Shown here: in pieces, positions 36,898 through 45,349 of the stretch
How positions within the stretch are numbered: the first letter of the stretch is position 1
Layout: each line of letters opens with the position of its first letter
Source of the DNA: AP-15 sp963832875
GTDB lineage: Bacteria; Pseudomonadota; Alphaproteobacteria; ATCC43930; CGMCC-115725
DNA length: 64,000 nt
Assembly: GCA_963832875.1 (NCBI GenBank)
Contig: CAWHWB010000003.1
Span: 558,001 to 622,000 of the forward strand
Direction: 5' to 3'
Position numbers and translations under genes: made by a program
The notes under the pieces: model-generated
The model's database searches: none
Told to the model about the DNA's origin: nothing
What the model saw: the letters and a program-made list of their open reading frames with translations, nothing else

Positions 36898-38238
36898 TCA
36901 GCGTGGCGGCGCACGGCCTTCCACGGCGGCCATGCCCTGTGCGGTGAATTCTTGCAGGAGGGCGTCGCGGACGGTGTCGAGGTCGAGGCCGTGCCGGGCG
37001 ATCGATGGGCTGGTTTCGATGATGATCTCGTCGATGTCGCCGATCAGCTTGAGACGCTTGTAGAGGTCCTCGGCTTCGAGGCCGAGTCCGGCGCCGAGGA
37101 CTTCCATGAAATTGACGATTTCGAAGCTGCGCCCGTCGCCGGCGTCGCACAATTCACGGTGGCAGGCGTGGTACACCGTGGCCAAGGTCGTCACGCCGGC
37201 GTCGGCGACCGCTGCGAGCTCGCGCTGAACCAGTTCGCGTTTGAACGCCGGCAGCGCCGCGAGGCTGTTGGCCTGGGTTCCGACCCGCGGCACGTCGATC
37301 TCGACCAGTTCGACGCCAGGGACGATCGACAGAAGCTTTTTGACCGCGATCATGACCTGCGGCAAGACCGGGCGCTCGTGCAGAGCGACGCGCTTCTTGA
37401 CCCGGTTTTTCATCAGCCGGGCCAACTGGTCGGCCCGATCGGCGAGAAATACCAGGAACGGGTTCAGATCGAACGGCCGCGCACCGAACTGCAATTCGTA
37501 GCTCGGCAACGCTACCTCGCCGATCTGCAACTGGCAGCTTGGACACCATGAGAGGACGGTCGAGGTGCCGGCCTTGGCGAGGCCGTCGATAGTGGCAAAG
37601 CCGATCCGCGCGGTATTGGCAAAATCGCCCTCGCGGAACTGGTAGACGCCGCAGCATTGGCCCGGGCCGCCCATGACCTCGTAATCGACGCCGAGCAGGT
37701 CGAGGGTGTCGAGGCACAGGAGCGCGATGTGCGGCGTCTTGAGGATGTTGCACCCGGTATAAAAGACCACCTCGGGCGGGCTGGTGCGAGGCAGCATGTC
37801 GAGCCCGCGCAGCCGGGCGAGGGTCTCAGGCGGCATCTGCAGCCGCGACAAGATCCGCACGCCGCGGCTCATTCCTTGGAAAGGCTGCCGCCAGCGGGTG
37901 TTGAGCGGCTGCTCGCCGGTCCGGGCTCGGGCAAAGCCGCGGGCGAGCTGCACCATGAACCGCGGGTTGATCCCGTAATTGCAGGCCGGGATGCAGTTGC
38001 CGCTGCCGCTGCACACCGAGGCCCAGCGCACGGCGTCGTCATTGCCGGCGCCGCCGGTGATCAGGTCGACGATGGCCGCGGTGGTCTCGGTCGCATCCGC
38101 GCCGCCGAGCCCGGCCGGCTCGACCATCGGGCACGCGCGAAAACAGTCGCCGCAGCGGGTGCATGCGTCGGCGATCGCCTCGCCCCGCGCCCTGAATTCG
38201 TCGACATACAAACCCGCCGCCAAACCGCCGTCTCTCAT
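36898..38238 (-). CDS. CCG-domain iron-sulfur protein, glycolate oxidase GlcF / HdrD type
   Basis: 446 residues. CTRCGDCFRACP (near residue 26) is a normal 4Fe-4S site. A second site, CSGSGNCIPACN (near 75), lacks the second cysteine of the CxxCxxC pattern. The first CCG module is complete (YTGCNILKTPH, then GGPGQCCG and WCPSC). The second is degenerate, keeping only ACHRELC. Such proteins pass electrons from FAD-linked oxidases to membrane carriers or handle disulfides. No flavoprotein partner adjoins it, so the pathway is unknown. Confidence 0.82.
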   Translation of the reverse strand: MRDGGLAAGLYVDEFRARGEAIADACTRCGDCFRACPMVEPAGLGGADATETTAAIVDLITGGAGNDDAVRWASVCSGSGNCIPACNYGINPRFMVQLARGFARARTGEQPLNTRWRQPFQGMSRGVRILSRLQMPPETLARLRGLDMLPRTSPPEVVFYTGCNILKTPHIALLCLDTLDLLGVDYEVMGGPGQCCGVYQFREGDFANTARIGFATIDGLAKAGTSTVLSWCPSCQLQIGEVALPSYELQFGARPFDLNPFLVFLADRADQLARLMKNRVKKRVALHERPVLPQVMIAVKKLLSIVPGVELVEIDVPRVGTQANSLAALPAFKRELVQRELAAVADAGVTTLATVYHACHRELCDAGDGRSFEIVNFMEVLGAGLGLEAEDLYKRLKLIGDIDEIIIETSPSIARHGLDLDTVRDALLQEFTAQGMAAVEGRAPPR

Positions 38239-38624
38239 CCCTCACCTCGGCTGCTTCAGTCCGCGCGCAGGTTACAGCAACGCTCAGAACCGGCAAAGCG
38301 GAGTGAGGATCGGGCGATTGTTTCGTCGCGGCGGAGGCGATTGTCTGCAAGCGAGCCTGTTAAGACTGACCGACGATTTCTGGCCAATCACACTACCTCA
38401 ATTGCTGGCAACCTCAGGCGCAAAGACGCCCTCTCTTTTGGCTTATCAAGCCGTGCTCCTGGTCCTGGATGCGCGGGTGCTGTTCTCACCTATCAAAGCC
38501 GCGGCGGCGCTCGATCCGGCTGTCAGCGGAACGAAGTCGATGGTTGAGGAGCATCATCTCTCCCGCTCGCGGCAGTGTATGTTCCATTGCCGCAAGCGGA
38601 TCGCCACGACAACCGACGCGGGTG
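38239..38624. other. intergenic region, no gene seen
   Basis: Upstream of the minus-strand iron-sulfur gene and downstream of the minus-strand VOC gene. It is less G/C-rich in the middle (38340-38420) than its neighbours. Neither strand has a translation that resembles a protein family, and no strong hairpin stands out. Confidence 0.4.
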
Positions 38625-39008
38625 TCAGATCGGGTGGCCGCTGGCGTGCGAGGAGTTGACGGTGAACGCCCAGCCGTCAGGGCCGGCGAGGTCGAACGAA
38701 TCGTGGATGCGGCCGCGGCGGATCGGCGACGGCGACAGCCCCTTACGGGCGTAGTCGCGGTGCGTCGCGTCGACATCGTCAACCATCAGGTCGAACGGCG
38801 CGCCCGCTCCGGGCGTGGTCGGCTGCTCGGCTTGTCGGACGACGACGTGCGTGCCGCCGCGCAGTTCGAGCACGGCCAGTTCGCCTCGCGTCACGATCGG
38901 ACGCAGGCCGACGGTTTCGAGCCAGCGCGCGGCGGCGCCGACATCGGTGACGTTGAGCCGCACATGGCCGACGGCGACCGGCGGCCGTTGATCGATGGTA
39001 TCGGGCAT
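38625..39008 (-). CDS. VOC/glyoxalase-like protein
   Basis: 127 residues, a single VOC domain: VGHVRLNVTDVGAAARWLETVGL for the first module, APFDLMVDDVDATHRDYARKGL for the second, and FDLAGPDGWAFTVNSS at the end. The usual metal ligands are largely present (His in GHVRL, Glu in LAVLELRGG), but the terminal Glu is replaced by Thr in AFTVN, so activity is uncertain. The gene stands alone. Confidence 0.75.
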   Translation of the reverse strand: MPDTIDQRPPVAVGHVRLNVTDVGAAARWLETVGLRPIVTRGELAVLELRGGTHVVVRQAEQPTTPGAGAPFDLMVDDVDATHRDYARKGLSPSPIRRGRIHDSFDLAGPDGWAFTVNSSHASGHPI

Positions 39009-39318
39009 GGCTGTATCCTTCGTGTCAGATCGAGGTGACCGCGAAGCTTGGCGGGAGCGGAATATACCACAAAACCGCCCCGATTTTCCTCCATACGCGC
39101 ACGAAAGGGAAAGGCCGTATCGGCAATGAGTTAGTGGCGCACTTCTGACATTCGTGACCCATCCAATTCGCCGTCATAGCCGCGCAAGCGGGTTCCCAGA
39201 CCTGCCCCTGGCATGAACAGGGGGCAGCCTGCACCGCGCTTGGAACCTTGGACCCCCGCTTTGCGCATCGGCGACAAAAAAGGAGAGTGCGGCGGACTCG
39301 TTTGTATGGTGCGCCCCA
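39009..39318. other. intergenic region containing a palindromic repeat
   Basis: No gene is present. The left part is A/T-richer and probably includes the VOC promoter. The right part is the repeat described at 39182-39266. Confidence 0.45.
39182..39266. repeat. compound palindromic intergenic repeat
   Basis: Outer arms GCGCAAGCGGG (39182-39192) and CCCGCTTTGCGC (39255-39266) pair with one bulge. Inside them CTGCCCCTG (39202-39210) and CAGGGGGCAG (39218-39227) form a second hairpin. The flanking translation (PWTPALRIG) resembles the widespread alphaproteobacterial repeat whose spurious reading is PWTPAFAG (recalled, not searched). Confidence 0.6.
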
Positions 39319-39780
39319 CTAGGGGACCGGGTCGAGCACGACGACCGGAATCTCGCGCTCGGTCTTCTTCTGGTAATCGGCGTAAGGCGGCCAGAATTCC
39401 AGCGCCTTTTGCCACAGCTGCGCGCGCTCTTCGCCGGTCGCGGTCCGGGCCCGCGCTTTCATCTTGGCGGTGCCAACCTGCACTTCGACATCGGGATCGG
39501 CGAGGAGGTTGCGGTACCAGCCGGGGTGCTGCGCCGCCCCGCCCTTCGAGGCGATCACGATATAGCTGTCGCCGACGGTCCCATAGAACAGCGGGAAGAT
39601 GAATTTTTCTCCCGACTTGCGGCCGGTCGTCGTCAGCAGCAATGCCGGCACGGTGATCTCCGGCCGGCCCGGCTGGTTCATCTTGTACAGGTGTCCTTCG
39701 GCGCCGTCGCTGGAGAGATAGCGGTTCGCGTGCTCCACCATCCAACCGGGTAGGTTTGGGGCGAGCTTGGCCTCGGTCAT
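39319..39780 (-). CDS. nitroreductase/deazaflavin-dependent oxidoreductase family (DUF385-type)
   Basis: 153 residues with the split-barrel flavin-binding pattern: VPALLLTTTGRKSGEKFIFPL, SYIVIASKGGAAQHPGWYRNL and ARTATGEERAQLW. In actinobacteria relatives use F420; alphaproteobacterial ones may use other flavins, so the cofactor is open. GGGAG lies eight bases before ATG 39780; the longer frame to 39876 has no supporting homology. Confidence 0.85.
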   Translation of the reverse strand: MTEAKLAPNLPGWMVEHANRYLSSDGAEGHLYKMNQPGRPEITVPALLLTTTGRKSGEKFIFPLFYGTVGDSYIVIASKGGAAQHPGWYRNLLADPDVEVQVGTAKMKARARTATGEERAQLWQKALEFWPPYADYQKKTEREIPVVVLDPVP

Positions 39781-39817
39781 CCTTTGAGCTCCCTCTGCAA
39801 CAACGGTTACGCGCAAC

Positions 39818-40192
39818 CTAGTTTCTCGTCCCAAAGGCGTAGTTGCAACTCGGCGATGTGATGTAGGCGGTGACATTATTTCCTTCGACGCGCCCTTTCA
39901 TGCTGATCAACCCGGTGCGCAACCGGCGAGAGGCCTTGAAATTTCCATTTTGATCAATTTTCCCGCGCAGTATGGTATCAAATCGGGGTGTATATCGGAA
40001 TTGGACCTGGCCGCCTGATATTGTCAGAGGAAACACCGCACCCAAAGGCGGCCGGGTACAGTCGCCGCTGATGATTTTCGTCAGGGTGAGCTCTCCGGTG
40101 TACTGTCCGTCGAACCTGGTCGAACCTTGGGCCCAGGCGAGGTTCCCGAGCGCCGCGCCGAGCACAAGACCCAGTCCCAGGCATCTGAGCAT
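39818..40192 (-). CDS. small secreted protein of unknown function (paralogue of 12337-12768)
   Basis: 124 residues with a Sec signal peptide (GLGLVLGAALGNLAWAQG). The mature domain reads FDGQYTGELTLTKI, CTRPPLGAVFPLTISGGQ, GKIDQNGNFKASRR and SCNYAFGTRN, the same plan as the operon-internal protein at 12337. Two cysteines at matching places probably form a disulfide in the periplasm. The family is not one I can name. Confidence 0.7.
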   Translation of the reverse strand: MLRCLGLGLVLGAALGNLAWAQGSTRFDGQYTGELTLTKIISGDCTRPPLGAVFPLTISGGQVQFRYTPRFDTILRGKIDQNGNFKASRRLRTGLISMKGRVEGNNVTAYITSPSCNYAFGTRN

Positions 40193-40376
40193 TCGTCTTC
40201 CTGTTTCGGGTTCGCCTGCCGGTGTGCGCGGCAGGAGCCGGCGCCGATGTTCGCGGCCTCGGCTTCTCCAAGAGGTTACCGAGCGTTACCGCCCGCGCCA
40301 AATTTGCGACGTCGGCGCCCGGCTCAAGGCTTGCCCTCGGTCCTCAGGCCGGGCGCCGGTATTGCGCCGCTTGGCG

Positions 40377-41138
40377 TCAGCCCGCGGCGGCGCTCGCCGG
40401 TCGATAGGCGCGCAGGAAGGTGCGGATGTGGCGCACAGCCAGTGGGATCTTGTCCGGTGTGTCCTTCCACGGGTAGAGGCTGACTTGGGCGTTCGGCGCC
40501 AAGAGCGCGCTCTCCATCGCGACGGCATAGGGGTGGGCCGGGACGTCGTCGGGCAGAACCAGGATCGGCGTCTGGCAGTCCCGCACGAAATCGCGCGTCA
40601 CGGTGAAGACGAAGTCGGCGTTGGCGCGGTACATCTTGTTCAGAAACGCGTCGACCATCGCCATCGTGATGTCGGGCCGCCGTTCGCACAGCTGCGGGCC
40701 CCAGCCCTTGATATTGTTCTGATAGAAGAGGTCAGGCATCTGCGGGCGGAAGCCGCTCGGCTGCGCCAGGACGGCGGCGACGATGCGCCGGGGCGCGCGG
40801 CGCAACAGGTTCCAGATGAACGGGCCGCCGATGCAAAAGCCCTGCACCAGGAACTCGGCGATGCCGAGGTGATCCATCAGGCCGAGATGGTCATCGGCAT
40901 AGGCGTCCCACGGCCGGTCGATCTCGAGCGGCCCTGAGGACTGGCCGCCATTAGCGTTGCGCAGATCGGCCGCGATCACGCGGTACTCGTCCTTGAACTC
41001 CGCGAGCGGGTTGAACGGATGGTTCGCGAGGCCCGCGACCGTCGAATTCAATCCGCCGCCGGGAATGACCAGCAGCGGGAAGCCCGACCCGGCCTCTTCG
41101 TAATGAATTCGGACGAGGCCTTTTTCATAGAACGGCAT
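40377..41138 (-). CDS. alpha/beta hydrolase (copy 1)
   Basis: 253 residues. The fold landmarks are PLLVIPGGGLNST (oxyanion region), DLRNANGG, a QGFCIGGPF nucleophile elbow and TPILVLPDDVPAHPY before the last helix. The elbow has cysteine where serine is usual (FCIGG), placing it among cysteine-nucleophile relatives such as dienelactone hydrolase, or it may be inactive. AAGGAGAAACCCG precedes ATG 41138. A frameshifted paralogue lies at 42392-43155, on the other side of a toxin-antitoxin pair. Confidence 0.85.
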   Translation of the reverse strand: MPFYEKGLVRIHYEEAGSGFPLLVIPGGGLNSTVAGLANHPFNPLAEFKDEYRVIAADLRNANGGQSSGPLEIDRPWDAYADDHLGLMDHLGIAEFLVQGFCIGGPFIWNLLRRAPRRIVAAVLAQPSGFRPQMPDLFYQNNIKGWGPQLCERRPDITMAMVDAFLNKMYRANADFVFTVTRDFVRDCQTPILVLPDDVPAHPYAVAMESALLAPNAQVSLYPWKDTPDKIPLAVRHIRTFLRAYRPASAAAG

Positions 41139-41290
41139 CGGGTTTCTCCTTGTGTCAGCATGGCCGCGCGTGCGCCAGCGGTCGCGACCGCCGCGCGTAT
41201 CCTGAATTCTAAGCCAAAACCTGCGGTGGGCGTAAGTCCGGTTTGAATTTTCTCCCGCCTGCGCTGCATAGTAGCCCAGGGAGATCGGCC

Positions 41291-41554
41291 ATAACTGCCA
41301 ATGCTGTTGTTCGTGCTCGGATTGACGAGCAGACCAAAACCGAAGCCGCCGCCGTATTGACGGCGATGGGCCTGACGGTGTCGGACGCGTTCCGCCTGAT
41401 GATGCTGAAGATTGCCAAAGAGAAGGCGCTACCGTTCGACCCTCTGGTGCCGAACGAGGAGACAATCGAGGCGATGAGGGCCGCGCGGCGCGGCGAACCG
41501 GTCACGGTCGGCCCGCCGGCAAATCTGCTCCCGAGCCTGAATGCGGACTGTTAA
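41291..41554 (+). CDS. RelB/DinJ-family antitoxin, apparent ATA start
   Basis: About 87 residues with the ribbon-helix-helix antitoxin pattern: TANAVVRARIDEQTKTEAAAV and MGLTVSDAFRLMMLKIAKEKALPF. It neutralises the YafQ-type toxin encoded downstream and should autoregulate the operon. The conserved N-terminus begins at ITANAVV, where the codon is ATA (41291) with CAGGGAG eight bases before it. The nearest canonical start in frame is TTG 41243, which adds 16 unrelated residues. The frame overlaps the toxin gene by 14 bases. Confidence 0.85.
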   Translation: MTANAVVRARIDEQTKTEAAAVLTAMGLTVSDAFRLMMLKIAKEKALPFDPLVPNEETIEAMRAARRGEPVTVGPPANLLPSLNADC

Positions 41555-41804
41555 GCACACCAGCCGCTTTCGGCGCGACTACAAGCGGGAGAAATCGGGT
41601 CGTCACGCCAAGAGCATCGACGTCACGATGCTGGCGGACGACGAACCGTTGCCCCGGCGGTATTTCGATCATCCGCTCGGCGGGGAGTGGAGCGATCACC
41701 GCGATTGCCACATTCGGCCCGACCTGGTGCTGATCTACCGCAAGCCGGACAAGACCACTCTTGAGCTTGTCCGGCTCGGCACGCACAGCGAGCTTGGCTT
41801 GTGA
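41541..41804 (+). CDS. YafQ-type mRNA interferase toxin
   Basis: 87 residues closely following the YafQ pattern: VKHTSRFRRDYKREKSGRH at the start, then PLPRRYFDHPLGGEWSDHRDCHIRPDLVLIYR and LELVRLGTHSELGL, read in consecutive segments. The His, Asp and Arg residues of the RelE-fold active site (DHRDCHI, TH near the end) are present, so it should be an active ribosome-dependent ribonuclease. Start ATG 41541 lies within the antitoxin gene. Confidence 0.92.
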   Translation: MRTVKHTSRFRRDYKREKSGRHAKSIDVTMLADDEPLPRRYFDHPLGGEWSDHRDCHIRPDLVLIYRKPDKTTLELVRLGTHSELGL

Positions 41805-41928
41805 TCGCTCGGTTTAATCCAGTCGACCGGCTATTGGGGTGGGGCATCCTTCGCGCGGAAGATCGCGATATCGGTGCCGCCCCCATCTCGGCTAAAGGCT
41901 TGGCATTCGAAGTAGGCGCTTCTTAGGG

Positions 41929-42297
41929 TCAATCGGCCCGTCTCATCCTCGGCGCGAAGGGCCATTGGGCACAGCGCTCGGCACCCTCTTCTACGTCCCT
42001 CGCCCGGGCGCCTAGTACGATACGCCCAGCCCGTCCTGCAAAGCTGTAGAACGTTGCCGGCGGATAGCCGCCGTGCGAGTTGATGTCGAGATCAGGTGGA
42101 CCGCCATCCGAAGTCGGACAGTCGATGGACACTTCGCTGGCGAAGGGGCTGTGGAAATTGATGCCGCCAATCTTCGTTCTCTGACCGATGACCTCAATGC
42201 CGGGCTCATGAGAGACGAGATTGGCTGCGATTGCGTCACACTCATCGGCAAAGCAATTACGCGAGCAGATCAAGAATGCGAGGCTGTACGTTACCAA
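41929..42297 (-). CDS. small exported protein, function unknown
   Basis: A hydrophobic signal (VTYSLAFLICSRNCFA) leads into a mature region beginning DECDAIAANLVS. Further segments are GINFHSPFASEVSIDCP, GYPPATFYSFAGRAG and a final EEGAERCAQWPFAPR. The cysteines could pair in the periplasm. TTG 42297 is the only plausible start close to the signal, without a clear ribosome-binding site. Upstream the frame runs into a palindromic repeat that may have displaced the original 5' end. Confidence 0.5.
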   Translation of the reverse strand: MVTYSLAFLICSRNCFADECDAIAANLVSHEPGIEVIGQRTKIGGINFHSPFASEVSIDCPTSDGGPPDLDINSHGGYPPATFYSFAGRAGRIVLGARARDVEEGAERCAQWPFAPRMRRAD

Positions 42298-42307
42298 GAC
42301 AGCAAGC

Positions 42308-42377
42308 GTAGGGCGGGTGGCGCGCAACGCAACCCGCCGATCTTGGCGGTCGCGGCGGCGGGTTCCACCCACCCTAT
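42308..42377. repeat. inverted repeat with GTAGGGCGGGTGG / CCACCCACCCTAT ends
   Basis: The arms at 42308-42320 and 42365-42377 pair at 11 of 13 positions, with AACCCGCC and GGCGGGTT inside. Repeats beginning TAGGGTGGG and enclosing AACCCGCC are common in proteobacterial intergenic DNA (recalled, not searched). It abuts the 5' end of the small exported protein gene. Confidence 0.55.
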
Positions 42378-42391
42378 CGCTGCTGCTCGTC

Positions 42392-43155
42392 TTATTGCGC
42401 GGCGGCTCGCATCGGCACGTGGGCCTTGAGGAAGTTGCGCACGCGATTGATCGTCCGTTCCTTCAGTTCCGGCGGCTCGCGCCAGGGAAAGACGGTGATC
42501 TCGGAATTAGGGGCGAGCGAGGCGACGTCGATCGAGGTCTGCAATGGGTGCGACGGGCGTGTCGTCCGGCAAAACGAGGATCGGAGTGCGGCAATTCTTG
42601 ATGAAATCGCGCGACACGCTGTGGAGGAAGTCTGGTTGCACGCGCCATAAACTGTGAAAATACTTCTCGATCGTGTCCATCGACACCTCGGGTCGGCGGG
42701 CGCGGAAATCGGGAAGCCAATTCTCGTGGCTGTGCCGATACATGACATCCGGGTCTTCCGGCCGCTGACCGACGCTCTGGCAGAACACCGCGGCGACGAC
42801 GCGCTCGGGCGCCCGCTGCAACAGCTTGCCGGCGAAGCAGCCGCCGATGCAATAGCCCATGTAGAAGAATTCACGGATGCCGAGATGGTCCATCAGGCCG
42901 AGCTGGTCGTCGGCGAATGCGTCCCACGCCTTGTCGACCGGCACCGGACCCGTCGAACTCGCCGCCATTGGCGTTGCGCTGGTCCATCGTGATGCAGCGG
43001 AAATCGTTTTTGAACTCCTCCATCGCGTTGATCACCGCGGTCGGCCAATTGCTGACCCGCGAGTTCAGGCCGCCGCCCGGGGTGACCAAAAGCGGGAAGC
43101 CGGAGCCCAACTCCTCGTAGCGGATGCGGACGTCGCCTTTTTGGTAGAACGGCAT
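42392..43155 (-). pseudogene. alpha/beta hydrolase (copy 2), frameshifted twice
   Basis: Three frames assemble into a protein of about 253 residues closely resembling the hydrolase at 40377. Frame one opens MPFYQKGDVRIRYEELGSGF and runs to NANGGE. Frame two holds VDKAWDAFADDQLGLMDHLG and the elbow GYCIGGCF, again with Cys in place of Ser. Frame three holds HPLQTSIDVASLAP to the stop. Deleting one base at 42957 and one at 42554 restores the frame. It may be a recently inactivated paralogue or an intact gene with sequence errors. Confidence 0.85.
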
Positions 43156-43227
43156 GGCAGTCTCTCCCTTGCACAGTGCGATGTCAGGCGTCTTGACCGG
43201 ACGCGCAGAATAGCGGCTGTCGCCGCG

Positions 43228-43980
43228 TCAGTGAAAGTAGCGGCCGGAATCGATGACCATGGTTTGGCCGGTCATGGTTTCGGTGCGGCACATCGTGACC
43301 ACCATGTCGGCGCAGTCGTCCTTGTCGGCAGGCTTTTTCAAGAGTGAGGTGGCAGCGGAGTTCTGGATCTGCTCGGGGCGGAGGTTCGAGGTCGCGCGGG
43401 TGCCCTCGAGGAGGCCGGGTGCCACGCAATTGACCAATGTCTCGGGCGCCAGCGCCACCGCCATGCAGCGCGTCAGGTGGATGAGCCCCGCCTTCGACAC
43501 CGCGTAAGCGATCGACGAGCCGGTCGGCCCAATCCCCGACACCGACGAGATGTTGACGATGCGGCCCCGCCCTTGCGCCTTCATGACCGGCGCCACGGCC
43601 TTCGTGAGGCGCATCGGCCCGGTCAGGTTGACGGCGATGATCTTGTCCCACACCTCGATCGTCAGGTTATCGAGGTCGGCAAACGGGATCGCCTTGTTGT
43701 AGGCGGCGTCGTTGACCAGGATGTCGAGACAACCGAAATGCCGGGTCACCTCGCCGACCACCCGGTCGACCGCGGCGCCGTCGGTGATGTCGCAGGCGAA
43801 CGCCGCGGCGTTGATCTGGTATCGCGATGCGAGGTCGCGGCTGACATCCTCGGCCTGGTCGCGGCTCTGCGCATACATGACGGCGATATGCGCGCCCTCC
43901 TTCGCCAGCGCGTGGCAGATCCGGGTTCCGAGCCCGCCATTGCCGCCGGTCACCAGCGCCACCGCGCCCCTCAGGTCCAT
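43228..43980 (-). CDS. SDR family oxidoreductase
   Basis: 250 residues with TGGNGGLG (residues 11-18), the NDAA variant of NNAG, the catalytic serine in NISSVSGIG, and AYAVSKAG supplying YxxxK. The C-terminus GQTMVIDSGRYFH matches the SDR dimer end. It resembles 3-oxoacyl-ACP reductase-like dehydrogenases, but the substrate is unknown. It is the downstream partner of the serine hydrolase gene, whose start-to-stop order suggests cotranscription from the CoA-transferase side. Confidence 0.9.
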   Translation of the reverse strand: MDLRGAVALVTGGNGGLGTRICHALAKEGAHIAVMYAQSRDQAEDVSRDLASRYQINAAAFACDITDGAAVDRVVGEVTRHFGCLDILVNDAAYNKAIPFADLDNLTIEVWDKIIAVNLTGPMRLTKAVAPVMKAQGRGRIVNISSVSGIGPTGSSIAYAVSKAGLIHLTRCMAVALAPETLVNCVAPGLLEGTRATSNLRPEQIQNSAATSLLKKPADKDDCADMVVTMCRTETMTGQTMVIDSGRYFH

Positions 43981-44011
43981 CAGCTCTCTCCTGCGTGCCA
44001 GCGACGGCGAC

Positions 44012-45266
44012 TTACGCGAACAATTCCGTCATCGCCGAATAGACCAAGGTGCGCAAGTCGCGGCGTAAGGTCAGGCGCGCCTCGCTGCCGATGACCTGGG
44101 TCATGAACACGACCGTCAGCTGTTCCGCGGGATCGATCCAGAACGCGGTCGCGGCCGCACCGCCCCAGAAATATTCGCCGAGCGAGCCCGGCAGGCGGGT
44201 CTTGGCCACGTCGACGTTGACCCCGCAGCCGAGCGAAAAGCCGACCCCGGCATAACCCGAACTCGCTGAACATGCCGGGCAGTGCCATATCGGCCACCTC
44301 CCGGCCGTCGGGCAGGTAGTTCAGGCTGAACAAGGCGACGGTTTTCGGACTGAGGATCTGCACGCCGTCGAGCTTGCCGCCGTTCAGCATCATGCGGCAG
44401 AAGCGCAGATAGTCGTGCGCCGTCGACACCAGGCCGCCGCCGCCCAATTCCAGCATCGGCGGCTCGGCGTAGGTGCTCTCGCGAGCGTCGTCCTGCAATT
44501 TCAGCCCGCGGCCCTTGCTCTCCGGCTGATAGCAGGAGGAGAGCCGCTCGATTTTTTCTGGCAGAACCCAGAACGCGGTGTCGTTCATGCCGAGCGGCTC
44601 GAACAGCCGCGTGCGCAGGAACTCGCCGAAGCCGACGCCCGAGAGCTTCTCGATCAGGTAGCCCAAGACGTCGATCGACACCGAATAATTCCAGGCCGTT
44701 CCCGGCGAGAAATCGAGCGGGATTTGGGCGAGCTGATCGACCATCCCTTGCAGCCCGCCGGGAGTCTGGCGATCGGTCACCTTGGCTCGGCGGTAGGCCG
44801 CATCGACGGCGGTGCGCATCATGAAACCATAGGTCAGACCGGAGGTATGGGTCGCCAGGTCAACGATTTTCATCGGCCGCAGGGCGGGGGTCGTCAGAAA
44901 GCTGGGCGGCGCCTCGGCCAAAAGCGACGGCATGCCGCTGGCGTATACGCCGAGGTTCTTCCACACGGGGATATGGCTATGGACAAGGTCGTCGAGACCG
45001 ATCAGCCCCTCTTCGACCAGCATCATCAGCGCGACCGCGGTGATCGGCTTCGACATCGAGTAGATGCGGAAGATCGCGTCCTCGCGCATCGGCTTGCCGC
45101 GCCCGAGGTCCATATGGCCGAAGATGCCGGTATGGACGAGCTGACCCTGGCGATAGATCTGGGTCAGCATGCCGGGCAGATAGCCGCCGTCGACGTAGCG
45201 GCGGTTCATCACTTTGTCGAGCCGCGCCAGGCGCGCCGCCGACATGCCTACCGTCTCGGGCTTCAT
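44012..45266 (-). pseudogene. class C beta-lactamase-like serine hydrolase, frameshifted once
   Basis: From ATG 45266 (after AGGAGGACACTG) the frame runs through the nucleophile motif SMSK, DLATHTSGLTYGF, and WNYSVSIDVLG in the tyrosine-motif position, then leaves frame after MFSEFG. Deleting one base at 44265 continues with YAGVGFSLGCGV and GEYFWGGAAATAFWIDP, the third conserved box, to the stop at 44012. The restored length is about 417 residues. Relatives include esterases such as EstB. There is no signal peptide, so it is probably a cytosolic esterase, not a drug-resistance enzyme. Confidence 0.87.
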
Positions 45267-45349
45267 CAGTGTCCTCCTGGAGGGCGGGCCGCCGGTGGCG
45301 AGCACGCCGATGACCGCGATCTAATGCCTCAGTCCCGCGAGATCGTGCT

